The notes under the pieces were generated by a model, which was not told where the DNA came from, did not search any database, and worked only from the letters and a program-made list of their open reading frames with translations. 64,000 nt of DNA, from the NCBI GenBank assembly GCA_013426805.1, contig JACDZG010000006.1:1-64000 (forward strand), written 5' to 3'. Positions 16,208 to 27,268 of this stretch are shown one piece after another. This DNA comes from Chromatiaceae bacterium (GTDB lineage Bacteria > Pseudomonadota > Gammaproteobacteria > Chromatiales > Chromatiaceae). How positions within the stretch are numbered: the first letter of the stretch is position 1; the number at the start of each line of letters is the position of its first letter. The position numbers and the translations under genes were made by a program.

Positions 16208-18124
16208 ATGACCTCCCTTGCGCACATCTTCGGCCCGGGCGGGCTGCTGGCGCAGCGCCTGCCCGGCTTCAGCCACCGGGCGCCCCAGCAGGCGATGGCC
16301 GAGACCATCGCCGCGGTCATGGCAGCGGGTGAGACGCTGATCTGCGAAGCCGGCACCGGCACCGGCAAGACCTTCGCCTATCTGGTGCCGGCGCTCCAGT
16401 GCGGACGCAAAGTGCTGATCTCGACCGGCACCCGCAACCTCCAGGATCAGCTTTTTCACCGCGATCTGCCGCAGGTGCGCGACGCTCTGGGGCTGCCGGT
16501 GCGGGCGGCGCTGCTCAAAGGGCGCGCCAATTACCTCTGCCGCCACCGCCTCAAGCTCGCCGTCGATGATCCTACCCGGCGTGACCCGGAGCTGCGCGGC
16601 CAATTGCGTCAGGTGCAGGACTGGTCCAAGGCCACCCGCCGGGGTGACATCGCCGAACTCGCGCTTCCCGAGGACGCGGCGGTCTGGCCCGCGGTGACCT
16701 CCACCGGCGACAACTGTCTGGGTCAGACCTGTCCCGAATGGCAGGACTGTCATCTGGCGGCGGCCCGCCGCGAGGCGCAGGCCGCGGATCTGGTGGTGGT
16801 CAATCATCATCTCTTCTGTGCCGATCTCGCGCTCAAGGACGAGGGCTTCGGCGAGATCCTGCCGGGGGCGGATTGCTTCATCCTGGATGAGGCGCATCAG
16901 CTCCCCGAGATCGCCGCCGGCTTCTTCGGCGTGCTGGTCAGCGGGCGGCAACTGCTCGACCTGGTCCGCGATACCGATCTCGAATATCAGCGCGAGGCCG
17001 GCGATTGTCCGGAATTGCTCGAGCTCACCGCGGGCCTGCGCCGGACCACGCAAGACCTGCGCGTGGCCCTGGGTGACGCCGACCGTCGTGGTCCCTGGCA
17101 CGACCTGACCGCCGATGCGGAGACGGTGCGCGCACTGGAGTCGCTGGCGCGGCGTCTGCACGCGCTGGCCGCGGGGCTGAAGTCGCTCGCCGGGCGGGGC
17201 AAGGGGCTGGATGCCTGCCTGGGACGGGCCAATGATCTCGCGACGCGGCTTGGCGTGCTGATGGCGGACCTGAACGACGAACAGGTGCGCTGGTTCGAGG
17301 TGCAGGGCCGCGGCTTTCGCCTGCACCAGACCCCCCTGGACGTCGCCGCGGTCTTTCGCCAGCAGATCGGCCGTCACCAGGCCGCCTGGGTGTTCACCTC
17401 GGCCACCCTGGCGGTCGGCGACAGCTTTGCGCATTTTTCCCGGCAACTCGGCATCGATCAGGCCCGGACCGCACGCTTGGACAGTCCCTTCGACTATGCC
17501 AGTCAAGCGCTCTGGTTCGTGCCCCGCGGGCTGCCGGAGCCTTCCGATCCGGGCTACAACGCCGCGGTGCTCGAACTGGCCTGTGAGCTGGTGGGCTACA
17601 CCCGGGGCCGGGCCTTTCTGCTGTTCACCAGTCACCGGGCCTTGCGTGAAGTGGCCGACGGACTCGCCGGCCGTATCCCGTATCCGATCCTGGTTCAGGG
17701 CAGCGCCCCGCGCGGCGAGCTCCTGCGGCGTTTCCGTGAGATGGGCAACGCGGTGCTGCTCGGTACGGCGAGCTTCTGGGAAGGGGTGGACGTCCCCGGT
17801 CAGGCCCTGTCCTGCGTCATCATCGACCGTCTGCCGTTCGCCTCGCCCGGCGATCCGGTCCTGGCCGCGCGGATCGAGGCGCTGCGTCGCGGCGGCGGCA
17901 ACCCCTTTGCGGAGCATCAGCTCCCGCAGGCGGTCATCGCACTCAAGCAGGGCGCCGGGCGTTTGATCCGGGGCAGCAGTGATCGGGGTGTGCTGGTCGT
18001 GTGCGATCCGCGCCTCCTGCGCAAGTCCTACGGACACACCTTTCTGGCCAGTCTGCCGCCGATGGCGCGCACGCGCGACATCGGCGAGGTCCGCGCCTTT
18101 TTTGCGGAGCCGACGGTGCCTTGA
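16208..18124 (+). CDS. yoaA: DinG-family Fe-S DNA helicase (YoaA-like)
   Basis: This 638-residue XPD/DinG-type SF2 helicase has Walker A GTGTGKT (49-55), DEAH box (227-230) and four Cys placed as in the [4Fe-4S] domain (C111, C170, C175, C181). Late motifs include GTASFWEGVDVPG and AGRLIRGSSDRG. Length and lack of an exonuclease domain fit YoaA, which acts in DNA repair with the polymerase III chi subunit in E. coli. It follows the lipoprotein gene by 38 nt and may belong to the same transcript. Confidence 0.88.
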   Translation: MTSLAHIFGPGGLLAQRLPGFSHRAPQQAMAETIAAVMAAGETLICEAGTGTGKTFAYLVPALQCGRKVLISTGTRNLQDQLFHRDLPQVRDALGLPVRAALLKGRANYLCRHRLKLAVDDPTRRDPELRGQLRQVQDWSKATRRGDIAELALPEDAAVWPAVTSTGDNCLGQTCPEWQDCHLAAARREAQAADLVVVNHHLFCADLALKDEGFGEILPGADCFILDEAHQLPEIAAGFFGVLVSGRQLLDLVRDTDLEYQREAGDCPELLELTAGLRRTTQDLRVALGDADRRGPWHDLTADAETVRALESLARRLHALAAGLKSLAGRGKGLDACLGRANDLATRLGVLMADLNDEQVRWFEVQGRGFRLHQTPLDVAAVFRQQIGRHQAAWVFTSATLAVGDSFAHFSRQLGIDQARTARLDSPFDYASQALWFVPRGLPEPSDPGYNAAVLELACELVGYTRGRAFLLFTSHRALREVADGLAGRIPYPILVQGSAPRGELLRRFREMGNAVLLGTASFWEGVDVPGQALSCVIIDRLPFASPGDPVLAARIEALRRGGGNPFAEHQLPQAVIALKQGAGRLIRGSSDRGVLVVCDPRLLRKSYGHTFLASLPPMARTRDIGEVRAFFAEPTVP

Positions 18125-18193
18125 ATGCGAGTGTGTGATCAAGGCTGACGGAGGCATTGATCATCGTTGCGGCCCAAGCAACTATTCGGAATT

Positions 18194-18261
18194 ATCCACA
18201 GATGTCACAGATGTCCACAGATGAAGAAAAACATCTGTGTTCATCTGTGGCATCTGTGGAT
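18194..18261. repeat. Inverted repeat downstream of yoaA
   Basis: ATCCACAGATGTCACAGATG (18194-18213) pairs with 18242-18261 with one mismatch; inner AGATG/CATCT steps extend the stem around GAAGAAAAA. It lies between the convergent yoaA and coq7 genes. It probably works as a bidirectional transcription barrier or is a REP-like element; similar CATCTGTGG palindromes are common in bacterial intergenic regions. Confidence 0.7.
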
Positions 18262-18273
18262 CAGTTCACCATG

Positions 18274-18918
18274 CTATAGCCAATAGACCGTCCGGGTCAT
18301 GAGGCGCGAGGTCAGACGCATGGCGGCCCGGATCGGCGACGGCAGTTCAGCTCCGCCCGCCGCCTTGGCGACCTGGGCGTGGTGAATCTCGTCCGCTTTC
18401 ATCTGCTCCAGGATCGCGCGGGTCCGTTCATCGTACTCCGGGACCTGATCCAGGTGTTCATCCAGGTGGTCTTCCACCTGGCGCTCGGTTTCGACGACGA
18501 ATCCCAGGCTCCAGCGATCCCCGGCCAGCCCCGCCGCCGCGCCGATGGCGAATGAACCGGCGTAGAAGAGCGGGTTCAGCAGGCTCTTGCGATCCCTCAG
18601 GTCAGTGAGTCGGGACGCGCACCAGTCCAGGTGGTCGTTCTCCTCCTGGGCCGAGCGTTCCATCCGCTTGCGCGTCTCGGGCAGCCGCGCGGTCAGCGCC
18701 TGACCCTGATACAGCGCCTGGGCGCAAACCTCGCCGGTGTGGTTGATGCGCATCAGTCGCGCCACATGCCGGCGCTCGTGCTCGCCGAGATCCGCGTCCG
18801 CGAAGGGTGCTGCCGGATTCGGTCGCTCCGTGGTCCGCGGTTGGCCGAAGAGCGTCCGCAGGGCATTGTCGGCGCTCAGGATCAGGCGGTCGATCGGGGT
18901 GTAGTCGCGGGTCGTCAT
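18274..18918 (-). CDS. coq7: 3-demethoxyubiquinol 3-hydroxylase (Coq7 family)
   Basis: This 214-residue di-iron monooxygenase belongs to the ferritin-like Coq7 family and performs the C6 hydroxylation in aerobic ubiquinone synthesis. Iron-ligand motifs are clear: [17 protein letters not shown], then EENDHLDWC, then [13 protein letters not shown] and [10 protein letters not shown]. The ATG at 18918 ([13 protein letters not shown]) matches the family N-terminus; a TTG at 18957 would overlap the upstream gene by 4 nt and is less likely. It lies 36 nt downstream of the GlcF-like gene and probably shares its transcript. Confidence 0.9.
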   Translation of the reverse strand: MTTRDYTPIDRLILSADNALRTLFGQPRTTERPNPAAPFADADLGEHERRHVARLMRINHTGEVCAQALYQGQALTARLPETRKRMERSAQEENDHLDWCASRLTDLRDRKSLLNPLFYAGSFAIGAAAGLAGDRWSLGFVVETERQVEDHLDEHLDQVPEYDERTRAILEQMKADEIHHAQVAKAAGGAELPSPIRAAMRLTSRLMTRTVYWL

Positions 18919-18953
18919 AAGATCATCCGGGAGTGATGCTGTGAACTGATCGA

Positions 18954-20174
18954 TCAAGTTTGGGTGGTCTGCGCCTCGGGTTCAATAGGCATCAGTTGCC
19001 GCGCCAACAGTTCGACCGGATGGCAGACCTCGATCGCCAGCCCGGCCTCCTGCATACCGGCGATCAGGTGCAGGGCGCAGCCGGGGTTGGTGGTGACGAT
19101 CAGGTCCGCTCCCGCCGCGGCGCTCGCCGCAACCTTGTCGGCGAGCAGTGCCGCGGCCATTGCCGGCTGCTGGATCAGGTAGGTGCCGGCAGCACCGCAG
19201 CAGGTCTGGTTGTTCGGGAGCGGCTGAACCTCGAGCTCCGGAATACGCTGCAACAGCCGATAGACCGTGGCGTTACCGCCCAGCAGATAGCGATGGGAGC
19301 AGGGTTCGTGGACCAGGACCCGCCGCCGCAGCGGCTGGAACGCCAGGGTCTTCAGCGCCGGCAGCGGCGCGAGCCAGTCGCAGAGTTCCCGCGTGTCGGC
19401 CGTGCCCGCGGCCTCCCGCAACTCGGCGACGCAGGCGCTCGCCAGCCCCACCAGCGGCGGGTCCTCCGGATGCCGGGCACAGGCGTCGCGTCGGCGGTCC
19501 GCAGCCGCCGGCAGGCCGTTGTGACGGTGCATGGCGCCGCAGCAGGCGGGGGCGGTCGGGATGCGCACCGCAAGCTCGAGCCTCTGCAGCAGAGCGCGGG
19601 TGGCGGCGATGGCGCGTCCCTGGGCCAGCCCGCCCATGCAGCCGACGAAGATCTCCAGGTTGGCCGCGTCGCGGTCGCCCGCGGTCACCGGTGCAGTCGC
19701 CGCCGGGATGGCCCGCGCCAGCCGGTGCAGCGGCCGCAGCGCGGGCCAGTCGGCCAGCCCGGTCCGTTCGACCAGCCGCGCCAGCCCGGGCCGCTGGTAG
19801 AACCGGGTCGCCCGCGCCAGGCGCTCGGTCAGGCGCGATTGCGTGAGCAGCCCCAGCCACAGCCGCAGCCACCCCCGGCGCAGCGGCGATGCGGCGGCGG
19901 CGCGCGCCGCCTTGGCCCCGTCGGCCAACCGGCCATACTCCACCAAAGACGGGCAGGCCGACTCGCAGGCGCGGCAGCCCAGGCAGCCATCCAGATGGCC
20001 ATTCAGGGTTGGGCTCAGGGCGAGCGCACCGCCGGCCCAGCCCTGGATCAGCGAAATGCGTCCGCGGGGCGAGTCCGCCTCGTTACCGAGCTTGGCGAAG
20101 GTCGGGCAGACGGGCAGGCACTGACCGCACTTCACGCACTGATCGGCGAGGCCAAGAAGTTGGTCTGGAGTCAC
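18954..20174 (-). CDS. GlcF-like Fe-S oxidoreductase subunit
   Basis: The protein (about 406 residues) has two N-terminal [4Fe-4S] ferredoxin sites ([12 protein letters not shown] and [12 protein letters not shown]) and two cysteine-rich CCG domains ([11 protein letters not shown] and [11 protein letters not shown]), the architecture of glycolate oxidase subunit GlcF and heterodisulfide-reductase-D-like proteins. It probably passes electrons from a flavin dehydrogenase that is not nearby, so the substrate is uncertain. GTG 20174 places the start just before the first cluster as in relatives; an ATG at 20225 would add 17 residues. Confidence 0.8.
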   Translation of the reverse strand: MTPDQLLGLADQCVKCGQCLPVCPTFAKLGNEADSPRGRISLIQGWAGGALALSPTLNGHLDGCLGCRACESACPSLVEYGRLADGAKAARAAAASPLRRGWLRLWLGLLTQSRLTERLARATRFYQRPGLARLVERTGLADWPALRPLHRLARAIPAATAPVTAGDRDAANLEIFVGCMGGLAQGRAIAATRALLQRLELAVRIPTAPACCGAMHRHNGLPAAADRRRDACARHPEDPPLVGLASACVAELREAAGTADTRELCDWLAPLPALKTLAFQPLRRRVLVHEPCSHRYLLGGNATVYRLLQRIPELEVQPLPNNQTCCGAAGTYLIQQPAMAAALLADKVAASAAAGADLIVTTNPGCALHLIAGMQEAGLAIEVCHPVELLARQLMPIEPEAQTTQT

Positions 20175-20306
20175 ATCGAGTCCAATGGCAGGTCTGACGC
20201 TTGCAGAGCAGAGGATGAGGATCAACAGACATGGTAACCTTCCCGCGCGTCCGTTGCTGCATGAAGGACGCGCTCCGAACCGTCGTATTCAGAGGGGAGG
20301 TCCGCC

Positions 20307-20621
20307 ATGTCCTACTACCGGCATCATGTTTTTGTTTGCACCAACCAGCGCGAGGACGGGCGTCAGTGCTGCGCCGAGTGCGGCTCTGCGGCGCTGCGCG
20401 ATCACTTGAAGCGCCGCACCAAGGAACTCGACATCACCGGGCCGGGCGGCGTGCGGATCAACATCGCCGGCTGTCTCGACCGCTGCGCCGAGGGACCGGT
20501 GCTGGTCGTCTACCCGGAGGCCGTCTGGTACACCTATGTGGACCAGGAAGACCTGGAAGAGATCCTGACCGAGCATCTGGTCAACGGGCGCATCGTCGAG
20601 CGGCTGCGGCTGTCTGGCTGA
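20307..20621 (+). CDS. Thioredoxin-like [2Fe-2S] ferredoxin
   Basis: This 104-residue protein begins MSYYRHHVFVCTNQRE, with Cys residues at the usual positions of the (2Fe-2S) thioredoxin-like ferredoxin family (C11, C21/C22 and C25 region, then GCLDRCAEGP). It ends EDLEEILTEHLVNGRIVERL, matching the family's C-terminal helix. Such ferredoxins donate electrons to unknown soluble partners. It is divergent from the GlcF-like gene and about 150 nt upstream of rplM. A GGAGG lies 8 nt before the ATG. Confidence 0.85.
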   Translation: MSYYRHHVFVCTNQREDGRQCCAECGSAALRDHLKRRTKELDITGPGGVRINIAGCLDRCAEGPVLVVYPEAVWYTYVDQEDLEEILTEHLVNGRIVERLRLSG

Positions 20622-20774
20622 ATTGATCGATCGGAATCAGCGGTTGCGCGTCCCCGTTCAGTCCCGTATAGTTGGCGGTCTTTCACGCTTCGGCTCAAAG
20701 AATTCACGACCCGCGATACCTGTCGGCACTTACGCCAGGTGGTCGCGGGAGCGCGGTACGGGGAATATCGGATC

Positions 20775-21212
20775 ATGATGACGACTGTGAGCACCAAACC
20801 GGCAGAGGTACGCCGTGCCTGGTACCTGGTGGACGCCGAGGGCAAGACGCTTGGCCGCCTGGCCAGCGAAGTGGCATTGCGGCTGCGCGGCAAGCACAAG
20901 CCCCAGTACACGCCCCATGTGGATACCGGTGACTTCATCGTCATCGTCAATGCCGGTAAGGTTCGCGTCACGGGCAACAAGCTCGAGGACAAGATGTACT
21001 ACCGCCATACCGGCTATGTGGGTCATCTCAAGTCGACCAATCTGGGCACGATGCTGGAGCAGGCGCCCGAGCGGGCCATCCAGATCGCCGTCAAGGGCAT
21101 GTTGCCCCGCGGCCCGCTGGGCCGTGCCATGTTCCGGAAATTGCGCGTCTACGCCGGGGCCGAACACGGTCACCAGGCTCAACAGCCGCAGATCCTCGAA
21201 CTCGATTGCTAG
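20775..21212 (+). CDS. rplM: 50S ribosomal protein L13
   Basis: This 145-residue protein matches L13: the N-terminus [25 protein letters not shown], a central [18 protein letters not shown], and [21 protein letters not shown]. It binds 23S rRNA domain I early in 50S assembly. Two adjacent ATGs (20775 and 20778) are possible starts, with GGGGAA upstream. It is the first gene of the conserved rplM-rpsI operon. Confidence 0.97.
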   Translation: MMTTVSTKPAEVRRAWYLVDAEGKTLGRLASEVALRLRGKHKPQYTPHVDTGDFIVIVNAGKVRVTGNKLEDKMYYRHTGYVGHLKSTNLGTMLEQAPERAIQIAVKGMLPRGPLGRAMFRKLRVYAGAEHGHQAQQPQILELDC

Positions 21213-21239
21213 TTATCACAAAGGTTTAGGAACAGGACC

Positions 21240-21629
21240 ATGTCGGAGACTCAATACGCCACCGGACGCCGCAAGACTTCTGCAGCGCGGGTATTTCTGA
21301 CCACGGGTTCGGGCCAGATCTCGGTCAACGGCCGCCCGCTCGACAAATTCTTCGGTCGTGAGACCGCCCGGATGGTCGTGCGTCAGCCCCTGGATGCCGC
21401 TGGTCTGCTCGAGCGCGTGGACGTCAACGCCACGGTCGTCGGCGGCGGCAACACCGGACAAGCCGGCGCGATCCGGCACGGCATTGCCCGCGCCCTGGTG
21501 CTCTATAACGAAGAACTGCGTTCGCCCATGCGCCGCGCCGGGTTCCTGACCCGCGATGCCCGTGAAGTCGAGCGTAAGAAAGTCGGTCTGCACAAGGCGC
21601 GCAAGCGTCCGCAGTACTCCAAGCGCTAA
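21240..21629 (+). CDS. rpsI: 30S ribosomal protein S9
   Basis: This 129-residue protein starts [20 protein letters not shown], contains [19 protein letters not shown] and ends in the invariant basic tail [11 protein letters not shown] that reaches the ribosomal P site. It follows rplM by 27 nt in the usual order. AGGA precedes the ATG. A terminator hairpin follows at 21678. Confidence 0.97.
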   Translation: MSETQYATGRRKTSAARVFLTTGSGQISVNGRPLDKFFGRETARMVVRQPLDAAGLLERVDVNATVVGGGNTGQAGAIRHGIARALVLYNEELRSPMRRAGFLTRDAREVERKKVGLHKARKRPQYSKR

Positions 21630-21677
21630 CCCGCTTGGGTGGCGCGTGGCGGGGTCGAGCGGCCCCGGTCACGCGTC

Positions 21678-21699
21678 ACCGGTTACTCGCCGGTTTTTT
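21678..21699 (+). terminator. Rho-independent terminator of rplM-rpsI
   Basis: ACCGG pairs with CCGGT across a seven-base loop and is followed by a run of six T. It sits 48 nt after the rpsI stop and immediately before tRNA-Gln. The stem is short (5 bp) but GC-rich. Confidence 0.7.
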
Positions 21700-21701
21700 A
21701 T

Positions 21702-21775
21702 TGGGGGATCGTCCAGCGGCAGGACTACGGACTCTGACTCCGTCAACCTAGGTTCGAATCCTAGTCCCCCAGCCA
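21702..21775 (+). tRNA. tRNA-Gln (anticodon CTG)
   Basis: The acceptor stem TGGGGGA/TCCCCCA is perfect. The anticodon stem ACGGA/TCCGT encloses the loop CTCTGAC, giving anticodon CTG (reads CAG, Gln). The T loop is GTTCGAATCC, and CCA is encoded after discriminator G. Length is 74 nt. The accessory island begins directly downstream, so this tRNA may mark an integration site, although no duplicated 3' end was found in the window. Confidence 0.96.
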
Positions 21776-21788
21776 AAATGATGACAAT

Positions 21789-21816
21789 GGGCTTAGCCGC
21801 GAGGCTAGGCCCTTTT
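21789..21816 (+). terminator. Terminator after tRNA-Gln
   Basis: GGGCTTAGCC and GGCTAGGCCC form a ten-base stem with a GCGA tetraloop and one mismatch, followed by TTTT. It is a clear intrinsic terminator 13 nt downstream of the tRNA. Confidence 0.85.
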
Positions 21817-21938
21817 CGTTTGGGCTTCGGGTGCATTCCGGGCGAGTCTGCTTCGAGTCCCCACGATCTGATGGTTTGACAAGGGCACCCGAAGGGGATT
21901 ACAACCATGCATATTCACAAGGCTAGTTATCGAATTGC

Positions 21939-23105
21939 ATGGATTACATCCCCCGTCTCGCCGAGCACGCCCTCAAACGCGCCTTGGCCCGCTCCCCCGC
22001 AGCCGTCATCCTGGGGCCGCGCCAGTGCGGAAAATCGACCCTGGCCAAGCGCTGGATCGGCGACTCGGACGCGGTCTATCTGGATCTCCAGGACCGCGCC
22101 GACCGCGCCAAGCTCGCGGAACCCGAACTGTTCTTCGAGCACCACCGTGCCCGGCTGGTCTGTCTCGACGAAATCCAACTGGTGCCGGATCTGTTCTCCG
22201 CGCTGCGCTCCGAGATCGACCGGGACCGCCGTCCGGGGCGCTTTCTGATCCTGGGTTCCGCCTCCCGGGACCTGATCCGACAGTCCAACGAGACCCTGGC
22301 CGGGCGGATCGCCCAACTGGAGCTCACGCCCTTTCTTCTCCCCGAGATCGCGGGGGTCGCCGACTGGAAGGCGCTATGGATTCGCGGCGGATTCCCCGAC
22401 AGCCTGCTGGCCGCCGATGAGCGCGACAGTCTCGATTGGCGCACCGATTTCATCCGTACCTTTCTCGAACGTGATATTCCGTCTCTGGGATTCGCCATAC
22501 CGCTGCCGCTCATGGAGCGTCTCTGGCGCACGCTCGCGCATTACCACGGCCAGATGGTCAATTACAGCAAGCTCGCCGGGGCGCTCGACCTCTCGGTGCC
22601 GACACTCAAGAAATACCTGGCGGTGCTGGAGCAGACCTATATGCTCCGCCTGCTCGCGCCTTATGACGCCAACCTGAAAAAGCGTCTCGTACGCTCGCCC
22701 AAGATCTATGTGCGCGACAGCGGTCTGCTGCATAGCCTGCTGGACATCGAGTCCTTTGATGCCTTGTTGGCCCACCCGGTGGCCGGTGAATCCTGGGAAG
22801 GCCTGGCGATCGAGCAGTTGATCGCGGCCATGCCGCACTGGCGGCCGGCGTTCTTGCGCACCGGCAATGGCGCGGAGGCGGACTTGGTGATGGAGCGCGG
22901 GCAACGGCGGCTGCTCTTTGAAATCAAGCTCTCCAAGGCACCCCAGCCGTCGCGCGGATTCTACGAATTGATCGACGATCTGCGGCCCGAATCCGCGACC
23001 GTGGTAGCGCCGGTCGACGGCCCCTACGAGCAGCGGCGCGGCGTCTGGGCCATGGGATTGAGCGACGCGCTGGCGCGCTGGGGCGATGGCGTCGCGAGTG
23101 GTTGA
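21939..23105 (+). CDS. AAA-type ATPase with DUF4143 domain (second copy)
   Basis: This 388-residue protein has Walker A GPRQCGKST (26-34), Walker B VCLDE (Asp77-Glu78), sensor ILGSASRD, a DUF4143 half (YSKLAGALDLSVPTLKKYL) and a C-terminal PD-(D/E)XK-like AEADLVMERG...LFEIKLSKA. It has the same architecture as the protein at 1404-2651 but is clearly diverged. A truncated near-identical copy lies at 24322-24552. The biological role of this widespread family is unsettled. It is the first gene of the accessory island after tRNA-Gln. Confidence 0.85.
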   Translation: MDYIPRLAEHALKRALARSPAAVILGPRQCGKSTLAKRWIGDSDAVYLDLQDRADRAKLAEPELFFEHHRARLVCLDEIQLVPDLFSALRSEIDRDRRPGRFLILGSASRDLIRQSNETLAGRIAQLELTPFLLPEIAGVADWKALWIRGGFPDSLLAADERDSLDWRTDFIRTFLERDIPSLGFAIPLPLMERLWRTLAHYHGQMVNYSKLAGALDLSVPTLKKYLAVLEQTYMLRLLAPYDANLKKRLVRSPKIYVRDSGLLHSLLDIESFDALLAHPVAGESWEGLAIEQLIAAMPHWRPAFLRTGNGAEADLVMERGQRRLLFEIKLSKAPQPSRGFYELIDDLRPESATVVAPVDGPYEQRRGVWAMGLSDALARWGDGVASG

Positions 23106-23138
23106 GGCCCGTGGGTGGAGCGCGAAACGGTTCTGAGG

Positions 23139-23321
23139 TTACGTTGCACGCTGATGGAACTGCCGGTCACGCTCTGACAACCAGCGTGATAGCTTTAAGT
23201 ATTCTCGGTCCGACATCGCCGCGAGATCTGATTTGAGTTCTTCAAACGTTCTCATGCGGGGAACCTCAATTTCATCAACTGGAGCCACCCGCATATTTGA
23301 CCAGGAGATTAAATTATCCAT
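23139..23321 (-). CDS. Small ORF, possible antitoxin-like remnant
   Basis: A 60-residue reading frame from ATG 23321 (MDNLISWSNM) ends with a charged helix, FEELKSDLAAMSDREYLKLSRWL. That tail resembles short antitoxin-type proteins that precede RelE/ParE toxins, but no toxin follows. It may instead be the end of a longer broken gene, since the frame is open further upstream. Low confidence. Confidence 0.25.
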   Translation of the reverse strand: MDNLISWSNMRVAPVDEIEVPRMRTFEELKSDLAAMSDREYLKLSRWLSERDRQFHQRAT

Positions 23322-23587
23322 CCCGTGATCTTGCAATGTACTCTTACAAAGCTCAAGAAACCAAGTATCTCCAAAGCCGCGCGGCACGCATCCAAGGCGT
23401 CCATCAAACGGCGGGTGACGCGGCGGTCGAAGGGCTCGTCGTCGAGCGGAGTCCAGGCCGGATCGAGCGGAATTTGCAGCAGCGGCGGCACCGGTGCGAG
23501 CAGTGTCACCACAAAGCTGCCGTGCTCGGTCTGGCCCAAGCGCACACGCTGCATATAGTCGCTCGCCTCCTTGTTGGCCATGCGCAC
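23309..23587 (-). pseudogene. Fragment related to the unknown protein at 27269-28450
   Basis: The minus-strand frame reads SDYMQRVRLGQTEHGSFVV, then PFDRRVTRRLMDALDACRAAL. This parallels TEYMKSVRLGQSERGSYVL and PFARAVTLRLADALAAAKRAA in the 393-residue protein of the hsd operon. Only about 75 residues of the middle remain, without plausible N- or C-termini. It therefore appears to be the remnant of a second copy of that unknown family in the same island. Together with the small ORF at 23139 it occupies most of 23106-23721; nothing else is recognisable there. Confidence 0.65.
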
Positions 23588-23721
23588 GGCCCAGGTTGCG
23601 CGTGACCGGCAACTGGAATACTGTCGGTATGCGCAGGCCGCTCGGGCGGTCCGTGCACGGTGTCAGTGGTCGAAACCGGCACCACACACCATGATCCACC
23701 TGAACTAGAAGGGGCGTCGCC

Positions 23722-23982
23722 ATGGGTACCAGAACCGTTCGGCTCGATGATGAGGCAGAAGAGACGCTGGGGCACCTGCGCAGCCTCACCGGGCTGTCGA
23801 TCTCCGAGGTGCTGAAACGCGGCTTGCATGCCTACGCGGCACAGGCTGCGGAGCAAGCCGACCGCAAACCCTATGACATCTACCGTGAGCTGGATCTTGG
23901 CCCGGGCGGCGATGCCGACGCACCGGCGCGCGAGGCCAAGACCGCGGTTGCGAACCTGATCCGCCGGAAGCACCAGCGGTGA
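23722..23982 (+). CDS. Ribbon-helix-helix antitoxin (VapB-like)
   Basis: This 86-residue protein starts MGTRTVRLDDEAEETLGHLRSLTGLSISEVLKRGL, a typical ribbon-helix-helix DNA-binding fold, followed by a toxin-binding tail. It should repress its own operon and neutralise the PIN protein encoded next. GGGG lies just before the ATG. The stop overlaps the toxin GTG. Confidence 0.8.
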   Translation: MGTRTVRLDDEAEETLGHLRSLTGLSISEVLKRGLHAYAAQAAEQADRKPYDIYRELDLGPGGDADAPAREAKTAVANLIRRKHQR

Positions 23983-24488
23983 TCCTGGTGGATACCGGGC
24001 CGCTGGTCGCGCTTTTCGATCCCGCCGATGGTGACCACGAAGGCTGCGTTCGAGTGCTGGCACGGATCGAAGAGCCCGTATGCACCACAGTTCCGGTGCT
24101 GACCGAGGCCTTTCATCTGCTTGGCCCGGGGCGCATCGGCTCACAGCGGCTGATGGACTTTGTGACCCGCCAAGGCTTGCAGGTTCGTTTCCTCGACGAC
24201 CAGGGTTTGGTGCGGGCCTTTGAACTGATGCTCCGCTATGCCGACCAGCCGATGGACCTGGCCGATGCATCGCTCGTGGTCCTGGCGGAGACCTTGGGCC
24301 TGCGCGAGGTCTTCACCATTGACCGAGCACGCTCTCAACCGCGCCTTAGCCCGCTCCCCTGCGGCCGTCATTCTGGGTCCGCGTCAAAGCGGAAAATTGA
24401 CCCTGGCCAAGCGCTGGATCGGCGACCGTGGTTGCGCCGGTCGATGGCCCCTACGAGCAGCGGCGCGGCGTCTGGGCAATGGGATTGA
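23979..24488 (+). CDS. PIN-domain toxin (VapC-like) with chimeric C-terminus
   Basis: Residues 1-116 are a PIN ribonuclease: MILVDTGPLVALFD (Asp5), VLTEAFHLL (Glu43), MDLADASLV (Asp94/Asp97) and REVFTIDR (Asp115). From residue 117 the frame enters the ATPase remnant at 24322 in an unrelated frame and adds about 50 meaningless residues. The natural C-terminal strand (usually following IDRRDF) is lost. The catalytic acids are all present, so residual activity cannot be excluded. GTG start overlaps the antitoxin stop. Confidence 0.75.
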   Translation: MILVDTGPLVALFDPADGDHEGCVRVLARIEEPVCTTVPVLTEAFHLLGPGRIGSQRLMDFVTRQGLQVRFLDDQGLVRAFELMLRYADQPMDLADASLVVLAETLGLREVFTIDRARSQPRLSPLPCGRHSGSASKRKIDPGQALDRRPWLRRSMAPTSSGAASGQWD

Positions 24489-24552
24489 GCGACGCGCTGG
24501 GGCGAAGGCACCGCGAGCGGCTGAGCCCGTGGGTGACGCGCGCAGCGGTCCC
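24322..24552 (+). pseudogene. Deleted copy of the DUF4143 ATPase gene
   Basis: 24322-24426 matches the start of the intact gene (near 21960-22064; reads EHALNRALARSPAAVILGPRQ). It then jumps to sequence matching 22999-23135 (VVAPVDGPYEQRRGVWAMGLSDAL and the 3' flank). About 935 bp are missing. Both original endpoints carry GCGAC, which remains once at the junction, a microhomology deletion. The left edge replaced the end of the PIN toxin gene. Both halves still closely match the intact gene, so the duplication is fairly recent. Confidence 0.85.
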
Positions 24553-24612
24553 GCCTTGCTTTCGCGATCAGCGCACGGACCTGCCGGTAGATAACGGCGT
24601 CAGCCCGACCTG

Positions 24613-27085
<2,473 letters not shown>

Positions 27086-27221
27086 CAGGTGGTTTCTCCA
27101 GTCCGGTGATCCGCGCGCCTTCGCTTCGCTTGTGGCTCGCCCATGCGCCATAAACCTGCTTGTGACTCACGAACGGACGCATGTTATAGCCTTCGTATCT
27201 GATATCCGGACCGACACTCGT

Positions 27222-27250
27222 GTAGGGGCGGGTTTAAAACCCGCCCCTAC
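27222..27250. repeat. Perfect palindrome upstream of hsdR
   Basis: GTAGGGGCGGGTTT and AAACCCGCCCCTAC form a 14-bp perfect stem around a single A. It lies between hsdR and the unknown gene of the hsd operon. A related GGGGCGGGTT palindrome lies at 48599. It is probably a REP-type repeat; as a hairpin it could also limit transcription into hsdR. Confidence 0.8.
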
Positions 27251-27268
27251 TATACTCATGCATCCGCA

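Noticed and set aside
23139-23789. A single 216-residue minus-strand protein
   Set aside because: The upstream part is Arg/Pro-rich and overlaps both the antitoxin gene and the remnant at 23309 in another frame; only the last 60 residues look protein-like.
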